From: Calothrix sp. FI2-JRJ7 | GTDB taxonomy: Bacteria > Cyanobacteriota > Cyanobacteriia > Cyanobacteriales > Nostocaceae | Assembly (NCBI GenBank): GCA_019359675.1 | Contig: JAHHGX010000030.1 | Span: 1 to 43,761, forward strand | Direction of reading: 5' to 3' | DNA length: 43,761 nucleotides | Shown here: piece after piece, positions 25,370 through 34,895 of the stretch | Layout: the number at the start of each line of letters is the position of its first letter | How positions within the stretch are numbered: position 1 is the stretch's first letter | Notes under the pieces: model-generated | Database searches by the model: none | The model's input: only the letters and a program-made list of their open reading frames with translations | Told to the model about the DNA's origin: nothing | Translations under genes and position numbers: made by a program

Positions 25370-25862
25370 TAATGTATCAAATTTTAAACATTTACCTTCT
25401 ATGATTAAGTATATTAAAACTTTTTGTGCCGATTGGTAACGTTTCTCAGTTTGACAACGCACCATTTTCTCTAATATTAGTGCTAAATTTGGGCTGACAT
25501 TACATAGATTTTTCCATGAACACCATGTAAATCTACTTTTAATTGTTGAGGATGAACTCCTGTTAATGCTTGAATAGCTGTCATTTTTAAAGCATATATA
25601 TCACTGGCAGGTTGCAATTGATTTTTATTGCTAAGTTGTTCCGGCGCCGCTATAATAAATCAGACAAATTTTGCCATCTTGCTGGCGCCTAATTAAATTG
25701 GAGAGTTTAATATCATCATGAATAATACCTTGCCAATGCATAAAAGATAATACTTTTAACACATCTTTCAGTAGAGCAATTACTTGTGCTTCGCTCCAAC
25801 GATTTTCTCTTTTTTACTGCTCGCTTAGAGATTATCCTGGTATAAACTTATAAACTAAGTAA
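25370..25862 (-). pseudogene. Degenerate Ser/Thr protein kinase C-lobe
   Basis: On the minus strand, pieces of a cyanobacterial kinase are readable in at least two frames with internal stops: LVYKFIPG-stop-SLSEQ-stop, then RWSEAQVIALLKDVLKVLSF and MHWQGIIHDDIKLSNLIRRQ. A shifted frame gives EQLSNKNQLQPASDIYALKM and TAIQALTGVHPQQLKVD, and the last piece is LALILEKMVRCQTEKRYQSA. The catalytic HRD has become HDD and the DFG position reads YYS, so this is dead. No N-lobe is visible, because an intact unknown gene begins 3 bp upstream in this orientation. Confidence 0.9.
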
Positions 25863-25864
25863 AA

Positions 25865-26512
25865 TTATTCATGATATTCAAAATTATCAAAAAGTTGTGG
25901 AACCTGTTCATGTAGTTGAATATAATTTTTAACTGCTTGCTTTGCGGTCTTATCGGCTGAATCATATTCAATTATACTATCATCAAAAATATTACTTGCA
26001 ATAATGTTCTCTATCGCTTCTATGAGATGATTCTTTAAGAAGCTATCCGATAAATAGCTGCCATATATATCTACAAATTTTTGTAAATATTCCAACCCCT
26101 CATGAAACTTTTTATATTCGTCAAGTTCAAGATGGTTTAGATGATAACTTGGAAACGCTGTTAATATTAATGATTCAGCCTTGATTAAATGATTTAAAGC
26201 TTGAATATGCGAATCAATCTGATCCATTCCTCTAATCACTGGCTTTTGCAGTGCTTCATGATATTGAGCTTTTATTTGACTTAAATATGAGTTGAATTCC
26301 TGATATGCTCTCAGCTTTAACCCCAATAAAGGCGTCTGTTTCACTACTGAGTATAATTGCTGATACTTAGTAACAAATTCTTCTGCTTGCGGTGCCGTAA
26401 TTTTGCTTCTTTCTGCCTGGAAAAATTGATCAATCTCGCTAATTTCGCGCTTGGTTCGATTCTCTACATCTGAAACGATTTGAGTTATAACATCTTCTAG
26501 GACTTTGGTCAT
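25865..26512 (-). CDS. Unknown helical protein, 215 residues
   Basis: Not recognised. The protein appears almost wholly helical. Its N-terminus has strong heptad character (VLEDVITQIVSDVENRTKREISEID) and resembles a coiled coil. It has no membrane segment or cysteines. ATG at 26510-26512 opens MTKVLEDVITQ. It lies immediately upstream of the dead kinase on the same strand; the kinase's missing N-lobe would have to lie where this gene now is, so the gene may mark a rearrangement. Confidence 0.6.
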   Translation of the reverse strand: MTKVLEDVITQIVSDVENRTKREISEIDQFFQAERSKITAPQAEEFVTKYQQLYSVVKQTPLLGLKLRAYQEFNSYLSQIKAQYHEALQKPVIRGMDQIDSHIQALNHLIKAESLILTAFPSYHLNHLELDEYKKFHEGLEYLQKFVDIYGSYLSDSFLKNHLIEAIENIIASNIFDDSIIEYDSADKTAKQAVKNYIQLHEQVPQLFDNFEYHE

Positions 26513-26550
26513 ATTTATAACCTTTTTAGCTAAAAGGGTAATTAAAAAAA

Positions 26551-26648
26551 TAGAGACGTAATAAATTACGTCCCTACTCTAATATGTAGCTATAATATAT
26601 AGCTGTTTATAAATCATTCGTAATTCCTTCGGGTGGGCAGTGCCCACC
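26551..26648. repeat. Two hairpins: TAGAGACGTAAT type and GGTGGGCA palindrome
   Basis: TAGAGACGTAAT (26551-26562) pairs with ATTACGTCCCTA (26565-26576). GGTGGGCA (26632-26639) pairs with TGCCCACC (26641-26648). The second lies about 40 bp beyond the typA stop and could limit read-through; the first is a dispersed repeat. Confidence 0.55.
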
Positions 26649-26686
26649 TTACTCCTAAAAACTCCTAACTCCTAACTCCGCGCCTC

Positions 26687-28480
26687 TTACCTTCTACCTG
26701 CGAGCTTCTTTGACATTTTACGTAAACGAATTGATTGAGGAGTTACTTCCACAAGTTCGTCTGGACCAATGTATTCAAGCGCGCGCTCTAAACTCATTTC
26801 AACAGGCGCCTGTAATTGTACTAGTTCATCACCACCAGATGCGCGGTGGTTAGTTAGCTGCTTGGTTTTACAAACGTTGAGTTCTAAGTCTTGAGGACGG
26901 TTGTGTTCTCCAACAATCATACCTTTGTATACTTTGATGCCAGGAGTAATGAAGAATGTGCCTCTATCTTCGGCGTTCTTCATCGCGTAGAAGGTTGATA
27001 CACCTTCTTCAAAGGAGATAAGTACACCTTTGTTACGTGCTTCAATGTCACCACTTAAGCCACGATATTCTAAGAAACTGTGGTTCATAATACCTTCACC
27101 ACGAGTCATCCGCATGAACTCACCACGGAAACCAATTAAACCACGTGCAGGAATTACAAACTCAAGCTGGGTACGTCCACCGTTACCAGGTTGCATGTCT
27201 TGCATTTCGCCTTTGCGCTGTCCCAAACGTTCGATACAGCTACCAACAGATTCTTGCGGAACGTCTAGTACTAAAAGTTCGTATGGTTCGCAAGGTTGAC
27301 CGTTAACTTCACGATAAATTACTTGTGGCTGAGAAACTTGGAATTCGTAACCTTCGCGACGCATTGTTTCGATTAAGATACCCAAGTGTAATTCTCCACG
27401 TCCTGAAACGAGGAATTTGTCAGGTGAGTCTGTTTCTTCTACACGCAAAGCAACGTTTGTTTCAAGTTCACGCATCAGTCTGTCTCTAACTTGACGCGAT
27501 GTTACTAACTTACCTTCTTGTCCTGCAAATGGAGAGTCGTTTACCCAGAAGGTCATTTGTAAAGTAGGTTCGTCTACTTTAATTAGTGGTAATGCTTGTG
27601 GGTCGTTGGGGTCGGTAATTGTTTCGCCAATGTTCGCATCTGCAAAACCAGCAACCGCTACAATGTAACCTGCGGTAGCTTCTTCCATATCCACACGACG
27701 CAAACCTTCAAAGCCCATCAACTTGCTGATTTTACCTTTGATGATGGCGCCTTTATCGTTGATTAATGCGGCTTGTTGTCCCATACGGATTGTACCGTTA
27801 TGGATACGACCGATAACAATACGTCCTAAGTACTCAGAGTAATCGAGGGTTGTAACTTGTAACTGCAAAGGCTTGTTAACATCACCCACTGGTGGTGGAA
27901 CATGGCGCAAAATTGCATTGAATAAAGGCGCCATGTCCTTGGATTCGTCTTCTAACTTATCTTTAGCGAATCCAGCCAATCCTGAAGCAAATAAGTATGG
28001 AAAATCACACTGGTCATCATCGGCGCCGAGTTCTAAAAACAAATCAAGAACTTTATCGGTAGCGGTGTGTGGTTCAGCTTGAGGACGGTCAATCTTGTTT
28101 ACAACAACAATAGGACGTAAACCCTTTTCGAGTGCTTTTTTCAACACGAAACGAGTTTGAGGCATTGGGCCTTCGTTAGCATCCACAATTAAGATACAAC
28201 CATCAACCATGCCAAGTACGCGCTCAACTTCGCCACCGAAGTCCGCGTGTCCAGGAGTATCAACAATATTAATCAGCGTCTCTTTATATTTAACCGCTGT
28301 ATTTTTAGAAAGAATAGTAATTCCACGCTCGCGCTCTAGGTCATTAGAGTCCATAACGCAGTCCGGAACGTCTTCGCCTTCGCGGAAAATGCCGGACTGT
28401 CTTAAAAGGGCATCAACCAAGGTGGTTTTGCCGTGGTCTACGTGGGCGATAATAGCGACGTTACGGATAGGGAGCGTCAT
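26687..28480 (-). CDS. typA: Translational GTPase TypA/BipA
   Basis: TypA is a ribosome-binding GTPase of the EF-G group, linked to ribosome assembly and stress or low-temperature growth. From the ATG at 28478-28480 the protein is 597 residues, the normal length, and opens [20 protein letters not shown]. GTPase motifs: G1 AHVDHGKT (12-19), G3 [15 protein letters not shown]4 NKIDRP. The C-terminal block [20 protein letters not shown] and the final KKLAGRR fit BipA. The frame remains open about 100 bp upstream, but that extension is not family-like. Confidence 0.97.
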   Translation of the reverse strand: MTLPIRNVAIIAHVDHGKTTLVDALLRQSGIFREGEDVPDCVMDSNDLERERGITILSKNTAVKYKETLINIVDTPGHADFGGEVERVLGMVDGCILIVDANEGPMPQTRFVLKKALEKGLRPIVVVNKIDRPQAEPHTATDKVLDLFLELGADDDQCDFPYLFASGLAGFAKDKLEDESKDMAPLFNAILRHVPPPVGDVNKPLQLQVTTLDYSEYLGRIVIGRIHNGTIRMGQQAALINDKGAIIKGKISKLMGFEGLRRVDMEEATAGYIVAVAGFADANIGETITDPNDPQALPLIKVDEPTLQMTFWVNDSPFAGQEGKLVTSRQVRDRLMRELETNVALRVEETDSPDKFLVSGRGELHLGILIETMRREGYEFQVSQPQVIYREVNGQPCEPYELLVLDVPQESVGSCIERLGQRKGEMQDMQPGNGGRTQLEFVIPARGLIGFRGEFMRMTRGEGIMNHSFLEYRGLSGDIEARNKGVLISFEEGVSTFYAMKNAEDRGTFFITPGIKVYKGMIVGEHNRPQDLELNVCKTKQLTNHRASGGDELVQLQAPVEMSLERALEYIGPDELVEVTPQSIRLRKMSKKLAGRR

Positions 28481-28910
28481 AGTGCGCGTTCCAATAATTT
28501 TGATGGGGGTTTTCAGATATTGTTTACACGGCTGTGGTAACAGAATACGGATTTTTTGGGTAACTCTGTAAAGAAGCCTTAACAATTATATTCTAACCTT
28601 AATACTTCACCATTGTTTGCTTTGACAAGACTTTTTTGAAATTAAAGTAAAGTCGCCGCTAATTACCATCTATTGTAGCATACATGTAATTTTGCAGTAC
28701 AAGCAAGATGCCTGTGCAGTATAAGTAATTCTCTTTACCACAGAGACACGGAGGATACAGAGAATACTACTTTATTAATCTGAAAATGAATGTAGCAAAT
28801 TATCTTAGTGTGATTTGGTAGCAAGCTCTGTAAACCTGTCTAAGGGAGTATGTCTTTTATATTACTTAACTAGATAATGACATAATTAACACTAAAATTA
28901 TACGTAAATT
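28481..28910. other. Intergenic between divergent typA and kinase-GUN4
   Basis: This 430-bp spacer holds the typA 5' region and promoter. It also carries a ttaccacagagacacggagg repeat at 28737-28756, shared with about 4607 and 6880-6915. No further gene was seen. Confidence 0.55.
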
Positions 28911-30233
28911 ATGTCTTGGCAATCTGGACAGCAATTGAATGACGGAAATTACGTTATCGAGAAAAAATTAGGGCAAGGTGGTTTTGGTATTACTTATCTT
29001 GCTAAAAGTAAAACTGGTAATCAAGTAGTTATTAAAACTTTAAAACAAACTAATAGTGACGACTTTGACAAAAGCCAGCAAGATTTTGTCAACGAAGCCC
29101 TTAAACTGGCTAAATGCTTCCATCCTCATATTGTTAAAGTTTACGAATGTATAAAAGTGGGTAACTTGTGGGGCATTGTAATGGAATATATTGAAGGAGA
29201 AGAATTAAGCAGCAAAAAATTACCATTGCAAGAGTCAGAAGCCTTGTGTTACATTAACCAAATTGGTGAAGCACTGGAAATTGTACATAAGAATGGTTTA
29301 CTACATAGAGATGTTAAGCCTAACAATATAATTATTAGAACTGGCAAATTAGAAGCTGTTTTAATAGATTTTGGTATTGCTCGTGAATTTAAAGCGAATG
29401 CAACACAAACTCATACAGAATTTATAACACCTTTTTATGCCCCACCTGAGCAGTACAATCCTCGTGCAAAACGTGGTGCTTTTACAGATGTATATTCTTT
29501 AGCTGCAACTTTATATAAAGTATTAACGGGAAAAGAACCAGAATCTTCTATTTCTAGAGCCATAGGTTGTACTCTTGCATCACCTAAAAAACTAAATACA
29601 AATTTAAGTAATAAAGTAAATGAGGCTATTTTGAAAGGTTTGGAGCTAGTTCCAGAAAATCGTCCTCAATCAATAAAAGAGTGGTTACAGTTATTACAGA
29701 ATGATTCTGCTTATATTCCTAAAAATGTGCTTTCCAATCTTTCAATTTCAACAAATACTTACAGTTATTTAGAAACGCTGTTGGCAAATGGTCGATGGAA
29801 AGAAGCTGACATAGAAACAAAAAATCTACTACTCAAGCTGTGTAGTAGAGAAGTAGAAAATTATCTTACCTATAAAAATATCCTCAACATAAACAGCCAA
29901 GATATCTGTACTATAGATGAACTTTGGGTAAAGCATAGTAATGGGCATTTGGGATTTAGTGTTCAAAAAAAAATTTGGAATAATAACGGAGGCGATATCG
30001 GCAATTTTGATGAAGAGGCTTGGATTAAATTTGGAGAAACTGTAGGCTGGAGAAGTACAAGACAACACCAGATTTTATTTGCAAGTTGGACTAGTAGAGA
30101 ATGGTCTTATTATTCTCAAATTGAATTTAGCCTTAATGCTCCGAAAGGTCATCTTCCAAGATTATGGGATGAATGGAGAGGTGGGGTAGAGTTAGTAACG
30201 ATAGCATCAAAAATTGAAAGCTGTACAATTTAA
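28911..30233 (+). CDS. Ser/Thr protein kinase with C-terminal GUN4 domain
   Basis: A 440-residue fusion. Kinase domain (about 14-270): glycine loop LGQGGFGITYL (20-30), Lys42, catalytic HRDVKPNN (132-139), DFG at 153-155 and an APPEQYNPRAKRG activation segment. All catalytic residues are present. GUN4-like domain (about 285-435): LETLLANGRWKEADIETKNL, CTIDELWVKHSNGHLGFSVQ, FGETVGWR and IEFSLNAPKGHLP. GUN4 binds Mg-porphyrins and its free form aids Mg-chelatase. Kinase-GUN4 fusions are known in filamentous cyanobacteria but not characterised well; coupling of tetrapyrrole state to phosphorylation is inference. No membrane segment. Confidence 0.92.
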   Translation: MSWQSGQQLNDGNYVIEKKLGQGGFGITYLAKSKTGNQVVIKTLKQTNSDDFDKSQQDFVNEALKLAKCFHPHIVKVYECIKVGNLWGIVMEYIEGEELSSKKLPLQESEALCYINQIGEALEIVHKNGLLHRDVKPNNIIIRTGKLEAVLIDFGIAREFKANATQTHTEFITPFYAPPEQYNPRAKRGAFTDVYSLAATLYKVLTGKEPESSISRAIGCTLASPKKLNTNLSNKVNEAILKGLELVPENRPQSIKEWLQLLQNDSAYIPKNVLSNLSISTNTYSYLETLLANGRWKEADIETKNLLLKLCSREVENYLTYKNILNINSQDICTIDELWVKHSNGHLGFSVQKKIWNNNGGDIGNFDEEAWIKFGETVGWRSTRQHQILFASWTSREWSYYSQIEFSLNAPKGHLPRLWDEWRGGVELVTIASKIESCTI

Positions 30234-30412
30234 ATTTACTTGAATTTTTTATTATAAAACTTGGTTAATAATTTTTGTAGGTTGATGTCGAGGAACGAAA
30301 CCAAATATAAGTATTGCAAACTAATTTATTACAGGCAATTGTAGGTTTTATTGTTTGCGTTTTCTCTTTATGCCATCTCCCCGCGCGCTTTTACAAACCA
30401 CGTTCATAATGT

Positions 30413-30649
30413 TTATTCTGATTCATTTACAAGCCATTCATCTCTCATGTATCCATCTTTGATTAATTCTGCAAATATTTCTTCTAAAAGTTTACGGTCT
30501 AAACGCTCAACGAATAAGTCAGGAGGTAATAAATATTTACCTTTTAAAAATTCGTCCATGTCTTTTGCTTTGTGGCAGCATTGCTCTAAATACTTAAATG
30601 TCCATACGTTGAGAGCATACTTTTTTCCGTCTGGCAGAATAACGTGCAT
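30413..30649 (-). CDS. Small unknown protein, 78 residues
   Basis: Not recognised. From ATG 30649 the protein reads MHVILPDGKKYALNVWTFKY and continues with a charged helical half (LDRKLLEEIFAELIKDGYM), ending WLVNESE. Composition and codon use look genuine. A TTG 12 bp upstream would add four residues. It is single, between the kinase-GUN4 gene and palindromic repeats. Confidence 0.55.
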   Translation of the reverse strand: MHVILPDGKKYALNVWTFKYLEQCCHKAKDMDEFLKGKYLLPPDLFVERLDRKLLEEIFAELIKDGYMRDEWLVNESE

Positions 30650-30740
30650 GTTGAAAAGCAAAATAAGAATTATTAGCCTGCGCTCGTCTGGCTATGCTCG
30701 TATAGCTTCACCCTTATAGGGTGTAATATATAAAGTAACC

Positions 30741-30770
30741 CATCCGTTACATCCGTTGTATCCGTTGCAA
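30741..30770. repeat. ATCCGTTAC short tandem repeat, copy 1
   Basis: On the minus strand the sequence reads GCAACGGATACAACGGAT then GTAACGGATG, three near-copies of a 9-bp unit (AACGGATGT). The same array, in the other orientation, lies at 35567-35593 and 41153-41170. Confidence 0.8.
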
Positions 30771-30795
30771 GTTAGTCCTTTATGTTTTGTTGAAT

Positions 30796-30816
30796 GCACA
30801 GGCGAGACGCCTGTGC
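30796..30816. repeat. Perfect GC-rich palindrome
   Basis: GCACAGGCG and CGCCTGTGC flank AGA. It stands alone in AT-rich sequence and may be a terminator for a neighbouring transcript or a dispersed palindrome. Confidence 0.5.
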
Positions 30817-30904
30817 CACAAGATGTGATGCTTTGTATAATTTTGGCTTTTCATAAAGCTTGAACATCAATATTCTGGGGATGCTTAGTCTTTCATGCTT
30901 TGAT

Positions 30905-31154
30905 ATGACAGCAATAACGTTCCAATTTGGTGATGAACACGGATTAGAAAATTATCGTCGTGCTAGATTTTTTGCTGGTTGGCATCGGGAGCGCCTCTGG
31001 TGAGGTATATACTGAGAAGACGCTGCGACAAATGAATTGGACAAATTTGGGCTACCGTTTAGGTGCCATTTTTGGGACTGCTTTGGCTGAAGAGATTGAT
31101 GAGGTTTACCAATGGTGCTTTCGTTTGTGGTGCCAATACAATGGGCATACTTAA
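30905..31154 (+). pseudogene. Small conserved-looking gene broken by a frameshift
   Basis: From ATG 30905 the frame reads MTAITFQFGDEHGLENYRRA then RFFAGWHRERLW and stops at 31001. In another frame the sense continues as SGEVYTEKTLRQMNWTNLGY, RLGAIFGTALAEEIDEVYQW and CFRLWCQYNGHT, stopping at 31154. Together these make one coherent protein of about 80 residues, so a 1- or 2-base indel lies near 30985-31000. I do not recognise the family. Confidence 0.65.
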
Positions 31155-31276
31155 AGAAAAGTAAACAAATATGAATTATGAATAAATTCTATACAGTTTT
31201 ACGTAGATAATTGAGGAAGGGAAAGCAGGAACAAGGTTATTGCCCTTACTTTCCTTGTGCATTAAAGCGTTTTGTT

Positions 31277-31306
31277 CTTTTTGTAGGCTAGCTCACATAC
31301 AAAAAG
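31277..31306 (-). terminator. Possible terminator of prs
   Basis: CTTTTTGTA and TACAAAAAG form a nine-base stem ending five bases beyond the prs stop, with a GCTAGC palindrome in the loop. The stem is AT-rich and no long U-run follows, so confidence is limited. Confidence 0.4.
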
Positions 31307-31310
31307 GCTG

Positions 31311-32351
31311 TTATCGGAACATACTACTTACAGAGCTATCTTCGTGTATGCGCCAAATCGTTTCTCCGAGTAGATTCGCCACTGACAGAACTACGAGTTG
31401 TGGGAAGCGTTTACGAAGCGATTCGTGGGAAGTGTCGCCGCTTAACGTAGGAATTGTATTGGTGACGATTACTTCTTCAAATAGTCCGCTTGATAAACGC
31501 TCGATTGCTGGTGGTGAGAACACCGCATGGGTCGCACAAGCGTATACTTGTCTCGCGCCTTCAGAGCGCAACAGTTTGGCGCCTTCGGTGATGGTACCGC
31601 CGGTGTCTATCATGTCATCGACTAGTACGGCTGTTTTGCCTTTAACATCACCGATTACATTTAATACTTCAGCGACGTTGTGCGCTTGACGACGTTTGTC
31701 AATGATTGCCAACGGGGCATCATTGAGCTTTTTCGCAAATGCACGCGCTCTTGCTACACCACCTGTGTCAGGTGATACTACAACTAAATCCTCAAGTTTT
31801 TTGCTCGTCAGATAGTCTAAAAGTACTGGCGAGCCGTATACATGGTCGAGAGGTATGTCGAAGTAACCCTGAATTTGAGCGGAATGCAAGTCCATCGCCA
31901 AAACCCGATTGGCGCCTGCTTCCGTAATTAGGTTTGCAATCAATTTGGCGGTGATTGATTCGCGTCCTGCCGTTTTACGGTCGGCGCGTGCATAGCCATA
32001 GTACGGGATTACTGCCGTGACTTGCCGCGCGGAAGCACGACGACAAGCATCAATCATGATTAGGAGTTCCATCAAGTTGTCGTTGACAGGATTGCAACAA
32101 GGCTGGATGAGGTAAACATCACAACCCCGTATCGATTCCTGTATTTGGACATATAGTTCTCCGTCCGCAAAACGTTTGCGAATCATCGGTCCCAAATCCA
32201 TGCCCAAATAGCGGGCAACTTCTTGGGAAAGTTGTAAATTAGCAGAGCCAGAAAATAGCCGCAGACGATTACTTTCGGTAAATCCCGTTGGCGCTGGCTG
32301 CATTTTTAAAGTTGCAGAACTAAGCACAGCAGTTCCTCGATGTGCATTCAT
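31311..32351 (-). CDS. prs: Ribose-phosphate pyrophosphokinase (PRPP synthetase)
   Basis: Prs makes 5-phosphoribosyl-1-pyrophosphate from ribose-5-phosphate and ATP for nucleotide, histidine and tryptophan synthesis. The 346-residue protein has RLFSGSANLQLSQEVARYLG, FADGELYVQIQESIRG, PYYGYARADRK (the ATP loop), DLHSAQIQGYFD and the PRPP-binding VLVDDMIDTGGTITEGA. The N-terminus (MNAHRGTAVLSSATLKM) is about 25-30 residues longer than in many bacteria, as usual for cyanobacterial Prs. ATG at 32349-32351. It is a single gene with a 700-bp upstream spacer. Confidence 0.97.
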   Translation of the reverse strand: MNAHRGTAVLSSATLKMQPAPTGFTESNRLRLFSGSANLQLSQEVARYLGMDLGPMIRKRFADGELYVQIQESIRGCDVYLIQPCCNPVNDNLMELLIMIDACRRASARQVTAVIPYYGYARADRKTAGRESITAKLIANLITEAGANRVLAMDLHSAQIQGYFDIPLDHVYGSPVLLDYLTSKKLEDLVVVSPDTGGVARARAFAKKLNDAPLAIIDKRRQAHNVAEVLNVIGDVKGKTAVLVDDMIDTGGTITEGAKLLRSEGARQVYACATHAVFSPPAIERLSSGLFEEVIVTNTIPTLSGDTSHESLRKRFPQLVVLSVANLLGETIWRIHEDSSVSSMFR

Positions 32352-33059
32352 GGCAATCTTATCATCAGAGATTTGGCTTTTCTACGCGGAAGTTCCTGAA
32401 AAATGAATAGTCTGTTGTTTGAAGTTTTGATGAAAACTTTCACGTATGACTCCGCAAAACATAACTATTAAGTTTTTCAGTCTTAAAATAGTGAAACTAC
32501 CTTTTTGACAGCTTAACAGACATGAAGTCTGGATATAAGACCTATTTTTGTTTTTTTCTGTAGAGACGGGATTAATTGCGTCTCTATCCTCCTCATTTAT
32601 ACCTGAGACCAACAGTGTTGGATTAATTTTGTGTACAGTTTTTATTTCGGCAATGACAAAAGCACTTATGAGGAGTGCAGATAGGGGCAGTACAATATTC
32701 TATGCTATTCGTCGCAAATTGTTTACACTGTTGTAACTCCTCTTATCAAATGCAATGCTGATTTTTACATGTAATGCAAATCACTTTACTTGAGTGTTAC
32801 CGAGGCAGTATTTTGTATCAAGCACTAATATTGATGACGCAATAGACTTGATTTCGGGTTGCAAATCTAACAATATATCCAAGAAGTGCGGAAAATCATA
32901 TTTTCTGCTGAAGTAGACTCATGGTAAGTGTAAAAATTGTCAAAATAGAGTTACATAAGCCGTTTAAAGTCTACGGCACTTACTATATTGTGCGTCTGTC
33001 TGTCTTTATAGCTTATCCTCGTATAAAGCTTTTATTGGCGTTCTTAAATTAACATCACC
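32352..33059. other. Intergenic, no gene seen
   Basis: A 708-bp spacer between divergent prs and the kinase gene. Frames here have no protein-like composition. A GTAGAGACG ... CGTCTCTA hairpin lies at about 32561-32586. The sequence near 32985-33000 is T/G-rich (attgtgcgtctgtctgtctt). Promoters for both genes should lie here, but I could not fix them. Confidence 0.5.
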
Positions 33060-34847
33060 ATGCAACCACCCATTCCAGCTGGCACTATCCTACAAAATCG
33101 CTATCGCATTATCAATATTCTGGGTCAGGGCGGGTTTGGTAGAACCTATCTGGCAGAAGACCAGCGACGTTTTAATGAACCTTGTGCAATAAAAGAATTA
33201 ATTCCCAATGCTACGGGCACAACTTCTGCTTGGGAGAAAGCACAAGAGCTTTTTCAACGCGAAGCCGAAATTCTCTATCAAATTCAGCATCCGCAAATTC
33301 CCCAATTTCGCGAACGATTCGAGCAAGACCAGCGGCTATTTTTGGTGCAAGATTACGTTGCTGGTAAAACTTATCGCGATTTACTCGAAGAACGTAAAGC
33401 TACAGGAAGTACTTTTACAGAACATGAAGTTGTCTATATTATACGCTCTTTATTACCTGTACTCGAACATTTACACAATCGCGGTATTATTCATCGCGAT
33501 ATTTCCCCAGAAAATATTATTCAACGTCAAATAGATAATAAACCAGTACTAATAGATTTTGGTGTAGTTAAAGAATTGGCGACTAAGTTACAGTCACCAA
33601 GTGGAACTGTTAACGCGACATCAGTTGGTAAGTTGGGTTATGCGCCTGGTGAACAAATGCAAACTGGCAGAGCATACCCTAATAGTGATTTATATGCTTT
33701 AGCTGTAACCACAATTGTTTTGTTAACTGGCAAAGAACCAGCAGATTTATATGATGAAAATTTGACGTTGTGGAATTGGCAGCGTTTTGCTAAAGTTAAT
33801 CCTCGTTTTTCCCAAGTTTTGAATCGAATGCTCAATTACATTCCTGGGGAGCGTTATCAAAGCGCGCGCGATGTTGAGCAAGCATTAGATTCTATAAATG
33901 GTTTAACAAATGGTTTAACCCAACCAGACCCCAGAGCTAATAATTTATCCAACGTACAAACTGTTGCTGTCGGTCGGCGCCCAGACCCAGTACCGCAACC
34001 AATCGAACAAGAATACCAAGGACGCGCTTCTAACAGACCCGACCGAGTTATTCCTCCTGCCAATAGCAATAACTCGGTATTAGATAATCCTTTGGCAGTT
34101 GGAGCTATTGGTGCTGCGGTCGTTGTGCTAGCTGGATTTAGTTCCTGGGCATTAGTTAGTACAATTCGTAACCAGCCTAAACCACAAGCGCCAATAGAAA
34201 CACCACCGCAAACTTTTCCTTCTCCTGTAATTAGTGAAAGCGCAACGGTAACTCCAACACCAACGTCAACGTCGGAACCTGCTGTATTTAGTAAAAGGTT
34301 GAGATTTGACGCTTCTGGTCTTGCTACTGTTCAAGGTAAATTAGGCGCCAATCAAATTGTTTTATATACATTTCAAGGTGAAGAGGGACAGCAACTAACT
34401 GCATCGTTGGCTCAACAAGGTCAAATCGAGCTAACGGTACTGGCGCCAAACCGCGAAGCAGTAGATGGGGCAACAAGAAATGTTGCATCATATCAAGGTA
34501 CGCTTCCATTTACAGGTAGATATACGATTCAACTTAGTCCGGCGCCTGGAGTTACAGAAAGTGACTATAATTTAACAGTTGGGCTAGTCAAACCTTTAAT
34601 TTCTACACCAACACCATCTCCAGACGTCCCAACACCTACACCAACAGCAACGCTTGAGCCAACTCCCGAACCAACACCTACTACAACAGAGATATTTCCA
34701 ACACCAACCCCAACTATTGACCCAACAAAACCAGCAGAAGGCATTTTCGAAAGAATTGCACCTGGTAGTTTTCCGACTCCAACACCAGATAGTACTCAAC
34801 CAGAAAATGCTGCTCCTACTGAGTCTGAAGGTCGAAATAATCGATGA
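33060..34847 (+). CDS. Transmembrane Ser/Thr protein kinase with PPC-like outer domain
   Basis: A 595-residue receptor-type kinase. The N-terminal kinase domain (about 15-280) has LGQGGFGRTYL (21-31), Lys45, HRDISPEN (145-152), DFG (166-168) and a KLGYAPGEQ activation segment. A Pro/Asn-rich linker leads to one membrane segment (about 345-368, LAVGAIGAAVVVLAGFSSWA). The outer part (about 410-510) resembles a bacterial pre-peptidase C-terminal (PPC) beta-domain (LTASLAQQGQIELTVLAP, TGRYTIQLSPAPG). It is embedded in Thr-Pro-rich linkers (PTPTPTATLEPTPEPTPT, 524-541). A wall- or carbohydrate-sensing role is inference. bioD follows 48 bp downstream. Confidence 0.92.
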   Translation: MQPPIPAGTILQNRYRIINILGQGGFGRTYLAEDQRRFNEPCAIKELIPNATGTTSAWEKAQELFQREAEILYQIQHPQIPQFRERFEQDQRLFLVQDYVAGKTYRDLLEERKATGSTFTEHEVVYIIRSLLPVLEHLHNRGIIHRDISPENIIQRQIDNKPVLIDFGVVKELATKLQSPSGTVNATSVGKLGYAPGEQMQTGRAYPNSDLYALAVTTIVLLTGKEPADLYDENLTLWNWQRFAKVNPRFSQVLNRMLNYIPGERYQSARDVEQALDSINGLTNGLTQPDPRANNLSNVQTVAVGRRPDPVPQPIEQEYQGRASNRPDRVIPPANSNNSVLDNPLAVGAIGAAVVVLAGFSSWALVSTIRNQPKPQAPIETPPQTFPSPVISESATVTPTPTSTSEPAVFSKRLRFDASGLATVQGKLGANQIVLYTFQGEEGQQLTASLAQQGQIELTVLAPNREAVDGATRNVASYQGTLPFTGRYTIQLSPAPGVTESDYNLTVGLVKPLISTPTPSPDVPTPTPTATLEPTPEPTPTTTEIFPTPTPTIDPTKPAEGIFERIAPGSFPTPTPDSTQPENAAPTESEGRNNR

Positions 34848-34895
34848 AATTTATAAGATAATAAGTAAGCAAAAACCTTAAAAAAGAAATCAAAG

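Noticed and set aside
28209-28571. 120-residue open frame antisense to typA
   Set aside because: Shadow of a highly conserved gene; no recognisable domain.
28481-28585. 35-residue N-terminal extension of TypA
   Set aside because: Not family-like; [19 protein letters not shown] is the usual start and gives normal length.
31240-31689. 149-residue open frame antisense to prs
   Set aside because: Overlaps the conserved prs coding region and has no recognisable protein features.
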